Shown: positions 35,341 through 44,713, numbered from the stretch's first letter. The stretch is DNA of 64,000 nt from Pleionea sp. CnH1-48 (GCF_024124665.1 NZ_JAMXSB010000001.1:310001-374000); one strand, 5' to 3'. Notes: a model not told the origin generated them from the sequence alone. Program-made: numbers and translations.

Positions 35341-36330
35341 ATGAAGAATCGGCGTAGTCATCAAGATCACAAACAGCATGCACAGCATAAAGTGGGCATA
35401 GAACTCAGCCTGGAAGAACTGCTTGAGTGTAAGCAGGTTGCCGATTTAATGCAGCTACCTACCCATCAAAAAGTTAAAGCGCATTTGTTGGGTGGCTATA
35501 TCTCTCATTTTAAAGGACGCGGGATGGACTTTGACGAAGCCCGCCCCTACCAGCAAGGTGATGATATTCGTAGCATCGACTGGCGCGTTACCGCCAGAAC
35601 TGGCGAAGCCCATACAAAAATTTATCGAGAAGAAAAAGAACGCCCTGTTTTTGTGTTGCTCGATCAATCTCCAGGTATGATGTTTGGCACTCGCACACAG
35701 TTTAAGAGCGTACTCGCCGCCAATATTGCTTCCATCATCATGTGGCGTTCATTAGCTGACGGCAATCGTTTTGGTGCAATGTTATTCGATAACGACAATC
35801 ACTTTGAATACAAACCGGCATCCAGCCGCAAAAACTGTCTTAAAGTACTGAATAAAATTGTCGAGAATCATAACCAACAAATCGACACCTTATATTCAAA
35901 ACGCGCGCCCAACGATAATGAAGTCGCAGCCAAAAGTTTAGTGAACACTCTGGCACGGGCCCGCTATGTAGCCCGTCCCGGCAGTTTGATTTTTTTAATC
36001 AGCGACTTTTTTAATTTTAATGAAGAAGCCGAGCATCATCTGGTCCGTTTAGCTCAACACAACGACGTGCACCTGGCTCAGATATCCGACCCCATCGAAA
36101 AAGAACTGCCTCCACCCGGTCGCTATACCATCACCGATGGCAAACAAAGAGCCATCTTTGATACCTATCGCAATAAAACGCGCAAAGGATTTCATGACAG
36201 TTACGAAGCGTTTTCTAATAATCTTCAACATTTGTGCAATCGTCACCGAATGCATTTAACACAGCTAACAACCTCGGAGCACAGTAAACAAATCGTTAAT
36301 ATCACATCCAGTAAGCGAGGTCAGCGATGA
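35341..36330 (+). CDS. DUF58 protein of the Bat operon
   Basis: The 329-residue soluble protein carries the DUF58 core GRGMDFDEARPYQQGDDIRSIDWRVTARTGEAHTKIYREEKERPVFVLLDQSPGM near residues 58-115. This is the MIDAS-less von Willebrand-like region that pairs with MoxR ATPases. Unlike the first DUF58 protein in this window it has no membrane helix. It starts about 40 bases after moxR and its stop overlaps the start of the next gene (ATGA). Its N-terminus is histidine- and lysine-rich. Confidence 0.9.
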   Translation: MKNRRSHQDHKQHAQHKVGIELSLEELLECKQVADLMQLPTHQKVKAHLLGGYISHFKGRGMDFDEARPYQQGDDIRSIDWRVTARTGEAHTKIYREEKERPVFVLLDQSPGMMFGTRTQFKSVLAANIASIIMWRSLADGNRFGAMLFDNDNHFEYKPASSRKNCLKVLNKIVENHNQQIDTLYSKRAPNDNEVAAKSLVNTLARARYVARPGSLIFLISDFFNFNEEAEHHLVRLAQHNDVHLAQISDPIEKELPPPGRYTITDGKQRAIFDTYRNKTRKGFHDSYEAFSNNLQHLCNRHRMHLTQLTTSEHSKQIVNITSSKRGQR

Positions 36331-36824
36331 ATGCCGATCCACTCGCTCAACTGCGCGATATACATCTACCTCAAGAAATCAGCTGGTGGCCTCTGGCTCC
36401 AGGCTGGTGGATTCTCATTGGTTTACTGGTAATAGGTGCAGTGGTTGCGTTTCGAACGCTGTATCGTCGCCGCAAACACGATGTCAGCCGTCAAGTACTC
36501 AAGCAATTGCTCCATATGAATCAACTTACACCAAACCGACAAAGACTGGCGGATCTTATACAACTGTTACGACGGGTTTCTTTATATTATTTACCCAGAG
36601 ACAAAGTTGCAGCACTTCCTCTGATCACTCTGATAAAACAGACACAAGAAGTCGCCAACTATCAGTTAACCGAGCGCAGCATCGAGTTACTCACAGAAGC
36701 TCACTATCAACCTGAGTGTGTTATCGCTACTGCCGAATGGCATCAATTACTTGATGACAGCCAACAACTCGTAAAATCTATTCCGCGTTTACGCAGGCAT
36801 GAACAATGGAGTCAAAATGTTTGA
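36327..36824 (+). CDS. DUF4381 membrane protein of the Bat operon
   Basis: The 165-residue protein has one membrane helix (ISWWPLAPGWWILIGLLVIGAVVAF, about residues 18-43) followed by a basic cytoplasmic helical domain (RQVLKQLLHMNQLTPNRQRLADLIQLLRRVSLYYLPRDKVAAL). DUF4381 proteins are standard members of gammaproteobacterial Bat operons and typically sit between DUF58 and BatA. It overlaps the previous gene by four bases and the next by eight, indicating coupled translation. Confidence 0.85.
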   Translation: MNADPLAQLRDIHLPQEISWWPLAPGWWILIGLLVIGAVVAFRTLYRRRKHDVSRQVLKQLLHMNQLTPNRQRLADLIQLLRRVSLYYLPRDKVAALPLITLIKQTQEVANYQLTERSIELLTEAHYQPECVIATAEWHQLLDDSQQLVKSIPRLRRHEQWSQNV

Positions 36825-37827
36825 GTTTGCATGGCCATTGGTTTTTGCCTTACTACCACTGCCTTTAATTACTTACTGGTTACTTCCCAAAGCGAATGAC
36901 AGTCAGGCTGCAGCGCTTAGAACCAGCCTGTTTTATCGTTGGACTCAACTGACCACACAAACGAGTCATGATCATAGTCGGCAAAATCTTCCCATGTTGA
37001 TCAGCTACCTCTTTTGGGCTTTGTTAGTAACAGCCCTGGCACGCCCTCAATGGATAGGAGAGCCTCAAGAGCTGCCCCCTTCTGGTCGAGACCTGTTAAT
37101 CAGTATTGATATTTCAGGCAGTATGGAAGTTCAAGATCTCACACTCAACAACCGCCCAGAATCACGACTTTTTGTTGTACAACACATTCTTTCTGATTTT
37201 ATTGAACGCCGCAAAGGCGATCGCATGGGAATGATTTTATTTGGCGAGCGCGCTTATTTACAAACACCACTCACTTTTGACTCCAAAACGGTGAATCACA
37301 TGTTGATGGAAGCCGAGATAGGGTTGGCAGGCCAGCAGCGAACGGTGATTGGTGACAGTATTGGTCTTGCAGTTAAACGTTTAAAAGAACGCCCAGAAGA
37401 AAATCGAGTGCTGATTTTATTAACCGATGGACAAAACAACTCTGGTCAACTAGAACCGATTGAAGCGGCGAAGCTCGCGGCCCATGCAGGTATCCGCATC
37501 TATACTATTGGTGTTGGGGCAGACGAAATGCTTATCAAAGATATGATTTTCGGCACTCGAAAAATTAACCCATCAGAAGATCTTGATGAAAAAACTCTGA
37601 CCTCCGTGGCCAAAATAACTGGCGGAAAATATTTCCGAGCCAGAGACGAAAAAGAGTTAAAACGAATTTATGAAGAACTGGATAAATTGGAGCCGGTAGA
37701 AGACGAAAAAGAAATTTATCGCCCTATTGCTGAGCTGTATTTTTATCCAGTTTTTATCGGAGTCGGCTTGTACTTGCTGCTCTATTTGTTATCCCTGCTG
37801 ATCAATCGCAAAACGGCTGAGTCATGA
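36817..37827 (+). CDS. batA: BatA-like von Willebrand factor A protein
   Basis: The 336-residue protein has an N-terminal pair of membrane helices (FEFAWPLVFALLPLPLITYWLLP; ISYLFWALLVTALA), a VWA domain with MIDAS DISGSMEVQD (about residues 93-102) and LLTDGQNNSG, and a C-terminal helix (LYFYPVFIGVGLYLLLYLLSLLI). This is the BatA layout of the aerotolerance/Bat operon. ATG at 36817 is chosen because GGAG lies five bases upstream; an in-frame ATG at 36799 is less well placed. The stop overlaps the next start by four bases. Confidence 0.88.
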   Translation: MFEFAWPLVFALLPLPLITYWLLPKANDSQAAALRTSLFYRWTQLTTQTSHDHSRQNLPMLISYLFWALLVTALARPQWIGEPQELPPSGRDLLISIDISGSMEVQDLTLNNRPESRLFVVQHILSDFIERRKGDRMGMILFGERAYLQTPLTFDSKTVNHMLMEAEIGLAGQQRTVIGDSIGLAVKRLKERPEENRVLILLTDGQNNSGQLEPIEAAKLAAHAGIRIYTIGVGADEMLIKDMIFGTRKINPSEDLDEKTLTSVAKITGGKYFRARDEKELKRIYEELDKLEPVEDEKEIYRPIAELYFYPVFIGVGLYLLLYLLSLLINRKTAES

Positions 37828-39578
37828 TAGAGACACTGACAAATATCGAATGGTTACGCCCTTGGGCATGGTTGTTTGCCATTCCGCTGGCGTTTATTTT
37901 ATTTTATTACCGCCAGCGCAGTCGTAATTCTGGCGACTGGCAACAAGCTGTTGATCCTCACTTATTGTCTTTTCTGCTTCAGTCTGGCGAAGCACAAAGC
38001 AGCCCCTGGAAGTGGTGGCTGTGTGGCATTGCATTTTTGTTTTTATTGATTGCAATGGCAGGACCCAGCTGGCAAAAAAATAACATCCCCGTTTATCGCA
38101 CTGGCGATGCCCGTGTCATCATTCTTGATTTAAGCTGGTCAATGGAGTCGATTGATATTAAACCGTCTCGTATGACTCGTGCTCGCCATAAATTGCGCGA
38201 CATACTCAAAGCCAGCAAAGAAGGCGAAACGGCTTTGATCGTTTATGGTGGAGATGCCTTTATAGTCAGCCCGCTGACCAGCGATGCCAACACCATTGCC
38301 GCCATGATCCCGGAGCTCAGCCCCGCCATCATGCCCATCTTTGGCAGCCAACCCTATTTAGCCTTTGAGAAAGCCGTCGAACTGCTCAAAAACGCGGGCA
38401 AAAAAACAGGCACCATTACCTGGATTACTGATGGTATTGATGAAGAAGATATTGATATGGTGACCGAAAGTTTTGACCATACCCAATACACAACGCAAAT
38501 CATGGTGGTGGGTACAGAACAAGGCGCACCAATTCCACGCCCAAATAATATCGGATTTCTAAAAGATGATAACGGCAATATTGTTATTCCCATGCTCAGG
38601 CTTCATCTGATTCAAAGGTTGGCGCAAAAAATTAACGCCACCATTATTCCCATGACACCGGATAATCAAGACATCGAGCAAGTCATGTCGGTGTCCATGA
38701 ATGAACTGCAAAAAGATGACAACAACAAAGAAGAAATTGAGCAACATCAGGATCAAGGATACTGGTTTTTATTCGTGCTGTTACCATTAATGCTGCTGCT
38801 GTTTCGGCGTAACGGACAAATTCCTGGCATTGCACTGGTCGCTTTAATTACCTTTAACAGCCCATCGTCTCATGCAAGCTTTTGGGATGACCTCTGGTTT
38901 AGTAAAGACCAACAAGCTCAAAAAGCGTTTAAAAAAGAACAACACGAAAACGCAGCCTCTTTGTATAGCGATAAGCAATGGAAAGGCAGCGCTCATTATC
39001 GTGCAGGTAACTACTCCGAAGCGGTTAACGCCTTTGCTACTGGTGATTCAGCCAATGCCCACTACAACCGTGGCAATGCCTTAGCGAGAGCCAACCAATT
39101 GGATGAAGCCATCCAGGCGTACAATGATGCACTCAAACTTCAACCGGATCATGAAGATGCACAATTTAACAAAGACCTGATTGAAAAGTTAAAAAAGCAG
39201 CAAGAACAACAGAAACAAAACGAACAAGATAAACAGCAACAACAAGATCAGCAGCAGAACCAGCAAAATCAACAGCAACAAGGTGAGCAGCAAGATCAAC
39301 AAAAACAGCAAGATAAAGACCAGCAACAGCAAGAAAACCAAGAGCAAGACGAAAAGCAACAGGGTCAGCAACAGCAACCCAAAGAAACTGACAAAGAAGC
39401 TGAAGAAAAGCTGGCCAAAGAACTCAAAGATGAACGCAACACTCAAGAAAAAGATCAAGCGCTAGAGAACTGGCTAAGAAAAATTGATGATGACCCCGGT
39501 GGCCTGCTAAAACAAAAAATGCTGAATAAATATAAACGCCGTGGCCATCAAAATCGAAATGTGAAAAAGGTTTGGTAA
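37824..39578 (+). CDS. BatB-BatC fusion: VWA domain, TPR and Gln-rich tail
   Basis: The 584-residue protein joins a BatB-like part (N-terminal helices, MIDAS DLSWSMESID near residue 102, ITDGIDEED near 202, further helices about 312-345) to a BatC-like part with tetratricopeptide repeats (YRAGNYSEAVNAFATGDSANAHYNRGNALARANQLDEAIQAYNDALKLQPDHEDA). A long tail follows from about residue 460 with dense Gln/Glu/Lys/Asp repeats, then a folded-looking end (ENWLRKIDDDPGGLLKQKMLNKYKRR) typical of BatC. Fused BatB/BatC proteins are common in this operon type. They are believed to act in envelope stress resistance with MoxR. Confidence 0.9.
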   Translation: MIETLTNIEWLRPWAWLFAIPLAFILFYYRQRSRNSGDWQQAVDPHLLSFLLQSGEAQSSPWKWWLCGIAFLFLLIAMAGPSWQKNNIPVYRTGDARVIILDLSWSMESIDIKPSRMTRARHKLRDILKASKEGETALIVYGGDAFIVSPLTSDANTIAAMIPELSPAIMPIFGSQPYLAFEKAVELLKNAGKKTGTITWITDGIDEEDIDMVTESFDHTQYTTQIMVVGTEQGAPIPRPNNIGFLKDDNGNIVIPMLRLHLIQRLAQKINATIIPMTPDNQDIEQVMSVSMNELQKDDNNKEEIEQHQDQGYWFLFVLLPLMLLLFRRNGQIPGIALVALITFNSPSSHASFWDDLWFSKDQQAQKAFKKEQHENAASLYSDKQWKGSAHYRAGNYSEAVNAFATGDSANAHYNRGNALARANQLDEAIQAYNDALKLQPDHEDAQFNKDLIEKLKKQQEQQKQNEQDKQQQQDQQQNQQNQQQQGEQQDQQKQQDKDQQQQENQEQDEKQQGQQQQPKETDKEAEEKLAKELKDERNTQEKDQALENWLRKIDDDPGGLLKQKMLNKYKRRGHQNRNVKKVW

Positions 39579-39580
39579 CT

Positions 39581-41248
39581 ATGAAACGCTATTTAGTTCC
39601 TATTATGCTTCTATTAGTCACGCAACTCGCGCAAGCCGCAGTGACGGCGACGCTGGATCGAAGTGACATTAGAGAAAAAGAAACCTTTTCGCTACGAATT
39701 CAGGTGGATGAATATACCGATGAATCACCAGATCTGACCGTAATCCCTGAAGGTCTGGTCGTATTGAGCACCTCTAATTTTCATCGCTCAACCAATATTA
39801 ATGGTGTATCCAACATCAACAAAGGATGGAAAGTACAGTTGCTGGCTCAAAGAAGTGGTGACTACACTATCCCTCCTATTCCTATTGGCAGTCACAAAAC
39901 TCAGCCCATCTCTCTGTCAGTTAAAAAGGCCAGTAACTCATTTTCTGAAGACGATAAACAGAAAAGTCTGTTGCTAAAAACAGAAGTGGATCATCAAAGC
40001 ATTTACGTACAACAACAACTTATTTTGACCATTAAATTGTATCTGGGAACACAGACTCAATACGCAAAGCTAACAGAGCCAGATATTGACGACGCTATTA
40101 TTGAAAAGGTTGGCGATGATATTAAATATTCATCGATCCTTAATGGCCGCAACTACGACATTCTCGAGCGAAAGTACGCCATCTTTCCACAAAAAAGTGG
40201 TGACATCGTTATTCCAGAATTAGTGTTCAGTGCCGATATCCCCGTTGCCAGCCGAGGCTTCTCTGGCTATGGCCGAGTACTTGGTCGTCTGCGCCCTGTT
40301 AGAATTTCTTCTGAACCGATTACAGTAAATGTAAAACCGATTCCCACGACAAACCAAGGCGCCTGGCTTCCAGCAAAAGAACTTAAATTGAGTGGACACC
40401 TGCCAGCGATGGGGCCTATCGTTGTAGGTGAGCCTTCAACGTGGACATTGACTTTAACGGGTACAGGACTCAGTGAAAACCAGCTACCTGAATTAGAATT
40501 GCCCGATGTAGAAGGACTCAAATGGTATCCTGATATCCCGCAAAAACAGCGCCAATACAGCACCGAAAACATTGTTGGTCAGCGCGTAGAAAAAATTGCT
40601 GTCGTGCCTACCAAGGCCGGAGAAATTAGCCTGCCTTCGATCAAAGTTCGTTGGTTTAATACTGAAACCCAATCTTATGAGATGGCCGAAGTTCAAGCAC
40701 AGAAGATTCACGTTGAGCCGAATCCAGAGCAACAACTCACCCCCAGTACTCAAAGCGCTCAGCCATCACCGGTGATTCAGGTATCTGGAGAGCAGGCTTT
40801 ATGGTGGAAGATCAGCACAGCGGTTTTTGCCCTGCTCTGGTTAATGTCTCTGGTTTATATTCGTCGTCTGCTGCCCGCATCATCAGAAGCAACTAAAAAA
40901 GACAGCAAAAAACCCTTCACAGGTTCAAGCCCGGCATTTAGATTACGCAAAGCTTGCCGCTCAAAAGATCAAAAAAATATCTACAATGCCTTATTGCAGT
41001 GGTTGCGAGAAACCCAATCAGACAAACATGCAAGTCTGGCTGCCATGGCGCAAAAGCTGAGTAACACCGAGATCCGCGACAGTCTAGAAAGACTGGAGAA
41101 ATCTTTGTACAGCAATCAGCAAGACAGCTGGCAAGACAGCGCCAAATTAGAAAAATGGTTAGCGGAGATCGAAGCCGATCTGCGTCCAGATGACCCGACC
41201 ACTGACGAAACCAGTTTACCAGAGTTGTATCCCGCTAAATCGACCTAG
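39581..41248 (+). CDS. batD: BatD-like oxygen-tolerance protein
   Basis: The 555-residue protein starts with a signal peptide (MKRYLVPIMLLLVTQLAQAA), followed by a long beta-rich periplasmic region with repeated BatD modules (VTATLDRSDIREKETFSLRIQV; LKTEVDHQSIYVQQQLILTIKLYLG; MGPIVVGEPSTWTLTLTGTGLSENQLPELELP). A membrane helix near residues 403-425 (ALWWKISTAVFALLWLMSLVYI) and a cytoplasmic helical tail follow. It is the last gene of the Bat operon. The ATG at 39581 just follows the previous stop; an upstream in-frame TTG was rejected. Confidence 0.9.
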   Translation: MKRYLVPIMLLLVTQLAQAAVTATLDRSDIREKETFSLRIQVDEYTDESPDLTVIPEGLVVLSTSNFHRSTNINGVSNINKGWKVQLLAQRSGDYTIPPIPIGSHKTQPISLSVKKASNSFSEDDKQKSLLLKTEVDHQSIYVQQQLILTIKLYLGTQTQYAKLTEPDIDDAIIEKVGDDIKYSSILNGRNYDILERKYAIFPQKSGDIVIPELVFSADIPVASRGFSGYGRVLGRLRPVRISSEPITVNVKPIPTTNQGAWLPAKELKLSGHLPAMGPIVVGEPSTWTLTLTGTGLSENQLPELELPDVEGLKWYPDIPQKQRQYSTENIVGQRVEKIAVVPTKAGEISLPSIKVRWFNTETQSYEMAEVQAQKIHVEPNPEQQLTPSTQSAQPSPVIQVSGEQALWWKISTAVFALLWLMSLVYIRRLLPASSEATKKDSKKPFTGSSPAFRLRKACRSKDQKNIYNALLQWLRETQSDKHASLAAMAQKLSNTEIRDSLERLEKSLYSNQQDSWQDSAKLEKWLAEIEADLRPDDPTTDETSLPELYPAKST

Positions 41249-41278
41249 ACCCAACAGGTCTAAGGTCGATTGTTTCGA
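41240..41278 (+). terminator. Probable terminator of the Bat operon
   Basis: TCGACCTAGACC (41240-41251) and GGTCTAAGGTCGA (41257-41269) pair with one bulge; the batD stop codon is inside the left arm. Only a short TTGTTT follows, so it is a moderate candidate. Confidence 0.6.
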
Positions 41279-41407
41279 CAACAAAGCGTTTAAAACCTGA
41301 CGACAAATCTTTAAAATACACCAACATTACCGTTCACTTCGAACACTTTATCAGGCCATTAGCTGATTGCGATAATATGAGCCGTTCCAGATTTGAGGAA
41401 AGAAACT

Positions 41408-42166
41408 ATGAAACTTGCAAATGCCAAAGCCATTGTTAGCGGCGGAGCATCCGGTCTCGGCGCAGCCGTAGTAAAACACATTGTGGCTGCAGGCGGTAAA
41501 GCTGCCATCCTAGATATCAACGCGGAGCAAGGCGAAGCGTTTGCGAAAGAACTGGGCGATAATGCCTTTTTCATTCAAACCGATATCAGCAACGAACAAG
41601 CCGTTGATAATGCGGCAGATGAAGCTGCGGCTAACATGGGCGGCATTAATCTGGCCGTTGGCTGTGCGGGTGTTTTGGGTAATGGCCGTGTGCTAGGAAA
41701 AAAAGGCCCTATGCCTGCTGAGTTTTTTCAACGCGTCGTAGATATCAATCTGGTCGGTTCTTTTCTGTTAACACGAGCAGCCGCTCGCCACATGCAAAAC
41801 AACGAACCCGATAATCAAGAACGTGGTGTTATCGTTCATACAGCATCCATTGCAGCCTACGAAGGCCAGTTAGGTCAGGCTGCTTACTCAGCAACGAAAT
41901 CAGCCATCGTTGGGATGGTTCTGCCTCTGGCACGAGAGTTTGCTCGCTCTGGTATTCGCGTTATGGCGATTGCGCCTGGTATGTTCGAAACTCAAATGAT
42001 GGACGGTGTTTCTGATGAAATCCGTCAAGCCCTTTATGCCAGCGTCCCCTTCCCCTCGCGCTTTGGTCAGCCCGAAGAATTTGCCTCAATGGTTAGCACT
42101 ATCTTCGAAAATCAGATGATGAATGGAAGTGTTGTACGCCTTGATGGCGCAGCTCGCTTGCAGTAA
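41408..42166 (+). CDS. Short-chain dehydrogenase, HSD10-like
   Basis: The 252-residue SDR has the NAD site IVSGGASGLGAAVVKHIVAAGG (residues 8-29), LDIN as the acidic NAD-selecting end of strand 2, GCAGVLGNGR, and the catalytic tyrosine/lysine in YSATKSA (about residue 160) after HTASIAAYEGQLGQA. It closely follows the pattern of type 2 3-hydroxyacyl-CoA dehydrogenases (HSD17B10-like), which oxidise short or branched 3-hydroxyacyl-CoA. GAGGAA lies seven bases before the ATG; an earlier TTG was rejected. It is monocistronic, and the thiolase genes are not adjacent. Confidence 0.88.
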   Translation: MKLANAKAIVSGGASGLGAAVVKHIVAAGGKAAILDINAEQGEAFAKELGDNAFFIQTDISNEQAVDNAADEAAANMGGINLAVGCAGVLGNGRVLGKKGPMPAEFFQRVVDINLVGSFLLTRAAARHMQNNEPDNQERGVIVHTASIAAYEGQLGQAAYSATKSAIVGMVLPLAREFARSGIRVMAIAPGMFETQMMDGVSDEIRQALYASVPFPSRFGQPEEFASMVSTIFENQMMNGSVVRLDGAARLQ

Positions 42167-42185
42167 TACTCTCAGGCTCTCTGGC

Positions 42186-42365
42186 TTAGCCGGGGAGCCT
42201 TTGATAGTTTAAGTCGGTAATCATCTCGCAATTTGCTCGAAAATAATCCCATAGCTCCCGCTCAGAATAATCACCTCCTTTGTCCTGCTCTACCAGCTTG
42301 AAATAATATTCAAATGCCTCTGGATCTTGAGTTAGCGCATCACTGTTATCAATAAAGCCTTTCAT
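42186..42365 (-). CDS. 59-residue orphan protein
   Basis: This short frame encodes 59 residues beginning MKGFIDNSDALTQDPEAFEY and ending in LNYQRLPG. It is acidic and mostly helical (AFEYYFKLVEQDKGG, SERELWDYFRANCEMI). AGGAG lies eight bases before the ATG, and codon usage looks normal. It falls between convergent genes in a gap otherwise empty of genes and is easily missed because of its length. No family is recognised, and there is no signal or membrane segment. Confidence 0.62.
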   Translation of the reverse strand: MKGFIDNSDALTQDPEAFEYYFKLVEQDKGGDYSERELWDYFRANCEMITDLNYQRLPG

Positions 42366-42509
42366 CGTCTTTGCTCCTGTTTGTATTCTCTAAGACTTAT
42401 TAAGCCAAACAAGAGCGTCCACTTAGGTGATCAAATATGGAAGAGATGAGCCCAATCATGGCAACAATATGACGCAGTCACTCTTATCGATAAATTCCAG
42501 GCATAAAAA

Positions 42510-42538
42510 AAGCATGCCTTGCAGACCAAGGCATGCTT
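42510..42538 (-). terminator. Terminator after the DUF885 gene
   Basis: AAGCATGCCTTG and CAAGGCATGCTTT form an 11-12 base stem; on the minus strand TTTTTT follows, 15 bases past the stop codon. Confidence 0.9.
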
Positions 42539-42553
42539 TGGGCATCGCTAAAG

Positions 42554-44389
42554 CTACTTACTTTGAATGTAAGCTTTCACTTTGCTTTCCAGTACCGTTA
42601 AAGGTACTGGTCCATTTTTAAGTACCACGTCATGGAACTCGCGAATATCAAACTTTGATCCCATCTTCTGTTTTGCCTGCTCACGCAGCTCAAGTATTTT
42701 TAGCATGCCAATTTTGTAGGCAGTGGCTTGAGAAGGCCACAAAATGTAACGTTCAATCGCTTTAACCGTATCGGTTTTAGAGTTCGGCGTATTCTCTAAC
42801 TGATAGTTAATCGCTTGCTCACGAGTCCACTGTTTGGCATGAATACCAGTATCGACAACCAGTCGGCAGGCGCGCCATAACTCCATCGCCAATCGACCAA
42901 AATCAGAATAGGGATCTTCATATAACCCCATTTCTTTAGGAATGTACTCACTGTACAAACCCCAGCCTTCGGTATAGGCAGTATAACGACCAAACTTTCG
43001 GAACATTGGAAGACCTTCTAGCTCCTGCGCGATGGCAATCTGCATGTGGTGACCAGGGATCCCTTCATGATAGGCCAGTGCTTCCATTTGATAAGTTGGC
43101 ATGTCGGCCATATCAAACAGGTTGGCATAATAAAGACCAGGACGTGAGCCATCCATTGATGGAGGCTGATAGAAAGCCTTACCCACCGACTTTTCGCGGA
43201 AGGCTTCAACGCGCTTAACCAAAAGATCCGCCTTGGGCTTAACGATAAACAACTCATCCAATCGAGACTTCATGTTGTCAATCATCGCCGTGGCTTCGTT
43301 CAAATAAGCCGTGCGTCCTTCTTCCGTTGTTGGATAATAGAACTGCTTATCATGACGCATGAATTTAAAGAACTCTTGCAGCGTTCCCTTAAAGCCAGTT
43401 TTCTTCATGATCTGGCGCATCTCATCATGAATTCGAGCGACTTCCTCAAGACCTATCTGATGAATTTCATCAGCGGTTAACTCAGTAGTAGTGGTTCGCT
43501 GAAGTGCATTGTTATAAAACGCTGCACCCTGCGGAAGTTTCCAGGCACCGTCTCGAGCATCCGCTTTTGATGCTAATGTTTCAACATAAGCAATCAGATC
43601 GTTGTACGCTGGTTTAACGCTACTTACCATTGCTTGTTTGGCATCGTACAGGAGCGCATTTTTTTGTTTTTTATCGATATCGAGCTTATCGACTTTCGAC
43701 TTAAAGTCCGCCCAGATAGTACTGTCTTCACCCTCATCAAAGGGCTCGCCTTTAAGAATGTTTTTGCTGTCGCTGATCACATACTTATAGGTAAACTTAG
43801 GCGCCATGATGCCTTTTTCTGTGCGGATATCAAGACCAACCTTGAGCTGTTCAAACAGCTTGGGTACTCCATGCAAACGACTGATATACGCTTTTGCATC
43901 TTCAACATTACTAATGGGATGTTGGTTAATTAAAAAGGCAGGAATTTGGCTGTGTAAACCGCCCATTTGATTCAGAGGATAATCATGAAAACGCCACTTA
44001 AAATCAGCAATTTCATCTTCCATGCTTTGTTTTGCCAGGTCGTAGCTAAGCTTGGTTTGAGTATCCAGTTTGTCGTAATCGATCTTCTTTAAATCAGCTA
44101 ACTGTTGCTTGGTAATTGCCAGTTCTTTTTTTGCATTGGCATCAGAAATATCGTCCCACTTGTCTTGGTCTTTCTTGATACCAAGGTATCCTTGAAACAT
44201 CGGACTGCGCATCACACGAGCCATAAAGGCATCATCAAACATTTTGTTCGCTTTCGCTGACTCGTTTTGCTCAGCAACAGCCGTTTTATTTTCGCTGGCT
44301 TTTGGTGCCGCACTCTCTGGCTGGTTTGCACACCCCGCTAACAAAGCGCCTGTCACCACCAACGCTAAGGCAGATACTTTCATCTTCAT
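42554..44389 (-). CDS. DUF885 lipoprotein metallopeptidase
   Basis: The 611-residue protein has a lipoprotein signal (MKMKVSALALVVTGALLAGC, cysteine about residue 20 followed by ANQPESAAP), so it should be lipidated and attached to the envelope. The catalytic region carries the DUF885 zinc motif YHEGIPGHHMQIAIAQEL (about residue 440), with a later YTEGWGLYSEYIPKEMG that should supply a further ligand. DUF885 enzymes are uncharacterised peptidases related to the M32/zincin group. ATG at 44389 has GGGGAAAA upstream; an upstream frame beginning at 44440 lacks this and would bury the signal. The promoter region contains the ERIC pair. Confidence 0.9.
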   Translation of the reverse strand: MKMKVSALALVVTGALLAGCANQPESAAPKASENKTAVAEQNESAKANKMFDDAFMARVMRSPMFQGYLGIKKDQDKWDDISDANAKKELAITKQQLADLKKIDYDKLDTQTKLSYDLAKQSMEDEIADFKWRFHDYPLNQMGGLHSQIPAFLINQHPISNVEDAKAYISRLHGVPKLFEQLKVGLDIRTEKGIMAPKFTYKYVISDSKNILKGEPFDEGEDSTIWADFKSKVDKLDIDKKQKNALLYDAKQAMVSSVKPAYNDLIAYVETLASKADARDGAWKLPQGAAFYNNALQRTTTTELTADEIHQIGLEEVARIHDEMRQIMKKTGFKGTLQEFFKFMRHDKQFYYPTTEEGRTAYLNEATAMIDNMKSRLDELFIVKPKADLLVKRVEAFREKSVGKAFYQPPSMDGSRPGLYYANLFDMADMPTYQMEALAYHEGIPGHHMQIAIAQELEGLPMFRKFGRYTAYTEGWGLYSEYIPKEMGLYEDPYSDFGRLAMELWRACRLVVDTGIHAKQWTREQAINYQLENTPNSKTDTVKAIERYILWPSQATAYKIGMLKILELREQAKQKMGSKFDIREFHDVVLKNGPVPLTVLESKVKAYIQSK

Positions 44390-44470
44390 GATTTTTCCCC
44401 ATTTTATTTTTGTTATGACCGATTGTAATGAAAAACTCAATACAGCTCTGCCCTATTTTGTAAATGAATA

Positions 44471-44590
44471 TATACCCAAAGCATTTCAAGGTGCAGGTAG
44501 GCGGCCAGCAAGCGAATCCCCTGAGCTTAGATACACTAAGTGATTGGGGTGAGTGCGCGCAGCGCTGCAACTTGAAAGGCGACGGGTATA
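44471..44590. repeat. ERIC-type element, copy 1 (120 bp)
   Basis: Terminal TATACCC and GGGTATA form inverted ends. Inside, GCGAATCCCCTGAGCTTAGA and CTAAGTGATTGGGGTGAG match the two classic enterobacterial repetitive intergenic consensus primer regions. It is 7 bases shorter than the other two copies, losing AACACC-like bases after GCGCGCAGC. It overlaps copy 2 by four bases (TATA). Confidence 0.9.
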
Positions 44591-44713
44591 CCCAAAGTAT
44601 TTCAAAGTGCAGGTAGGCGGCCAGCAAGCGAATCCCCTGAGCTTAGATAGACTAAGTGATTGGGGTGAGTGCGCGCAGCCAACACCCCTGCAACTTGAAA
44701 GCCGACGGGTATA
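44587..44713. repeat. ERIC-type element, copy 2 (127 bp)
   Basis: This copy has the canonical 127-base length, with the same inverted ends and internal ERIC motifs as copy 1, and is joined to it head to tail. The pair lies between the DUF885 start and the glutamate dehydrogenase terminator, where it may influence mRNA structure or the DUF885 promoter. Confidence 0.92.

Noticed and set aside
39189-39458. Minus-strand frame rich in leucine and phenylalanine
   Set aside because: It is the complement of the Gln-rich tail of the BatB-BatC fusion; low-complexity shadow.
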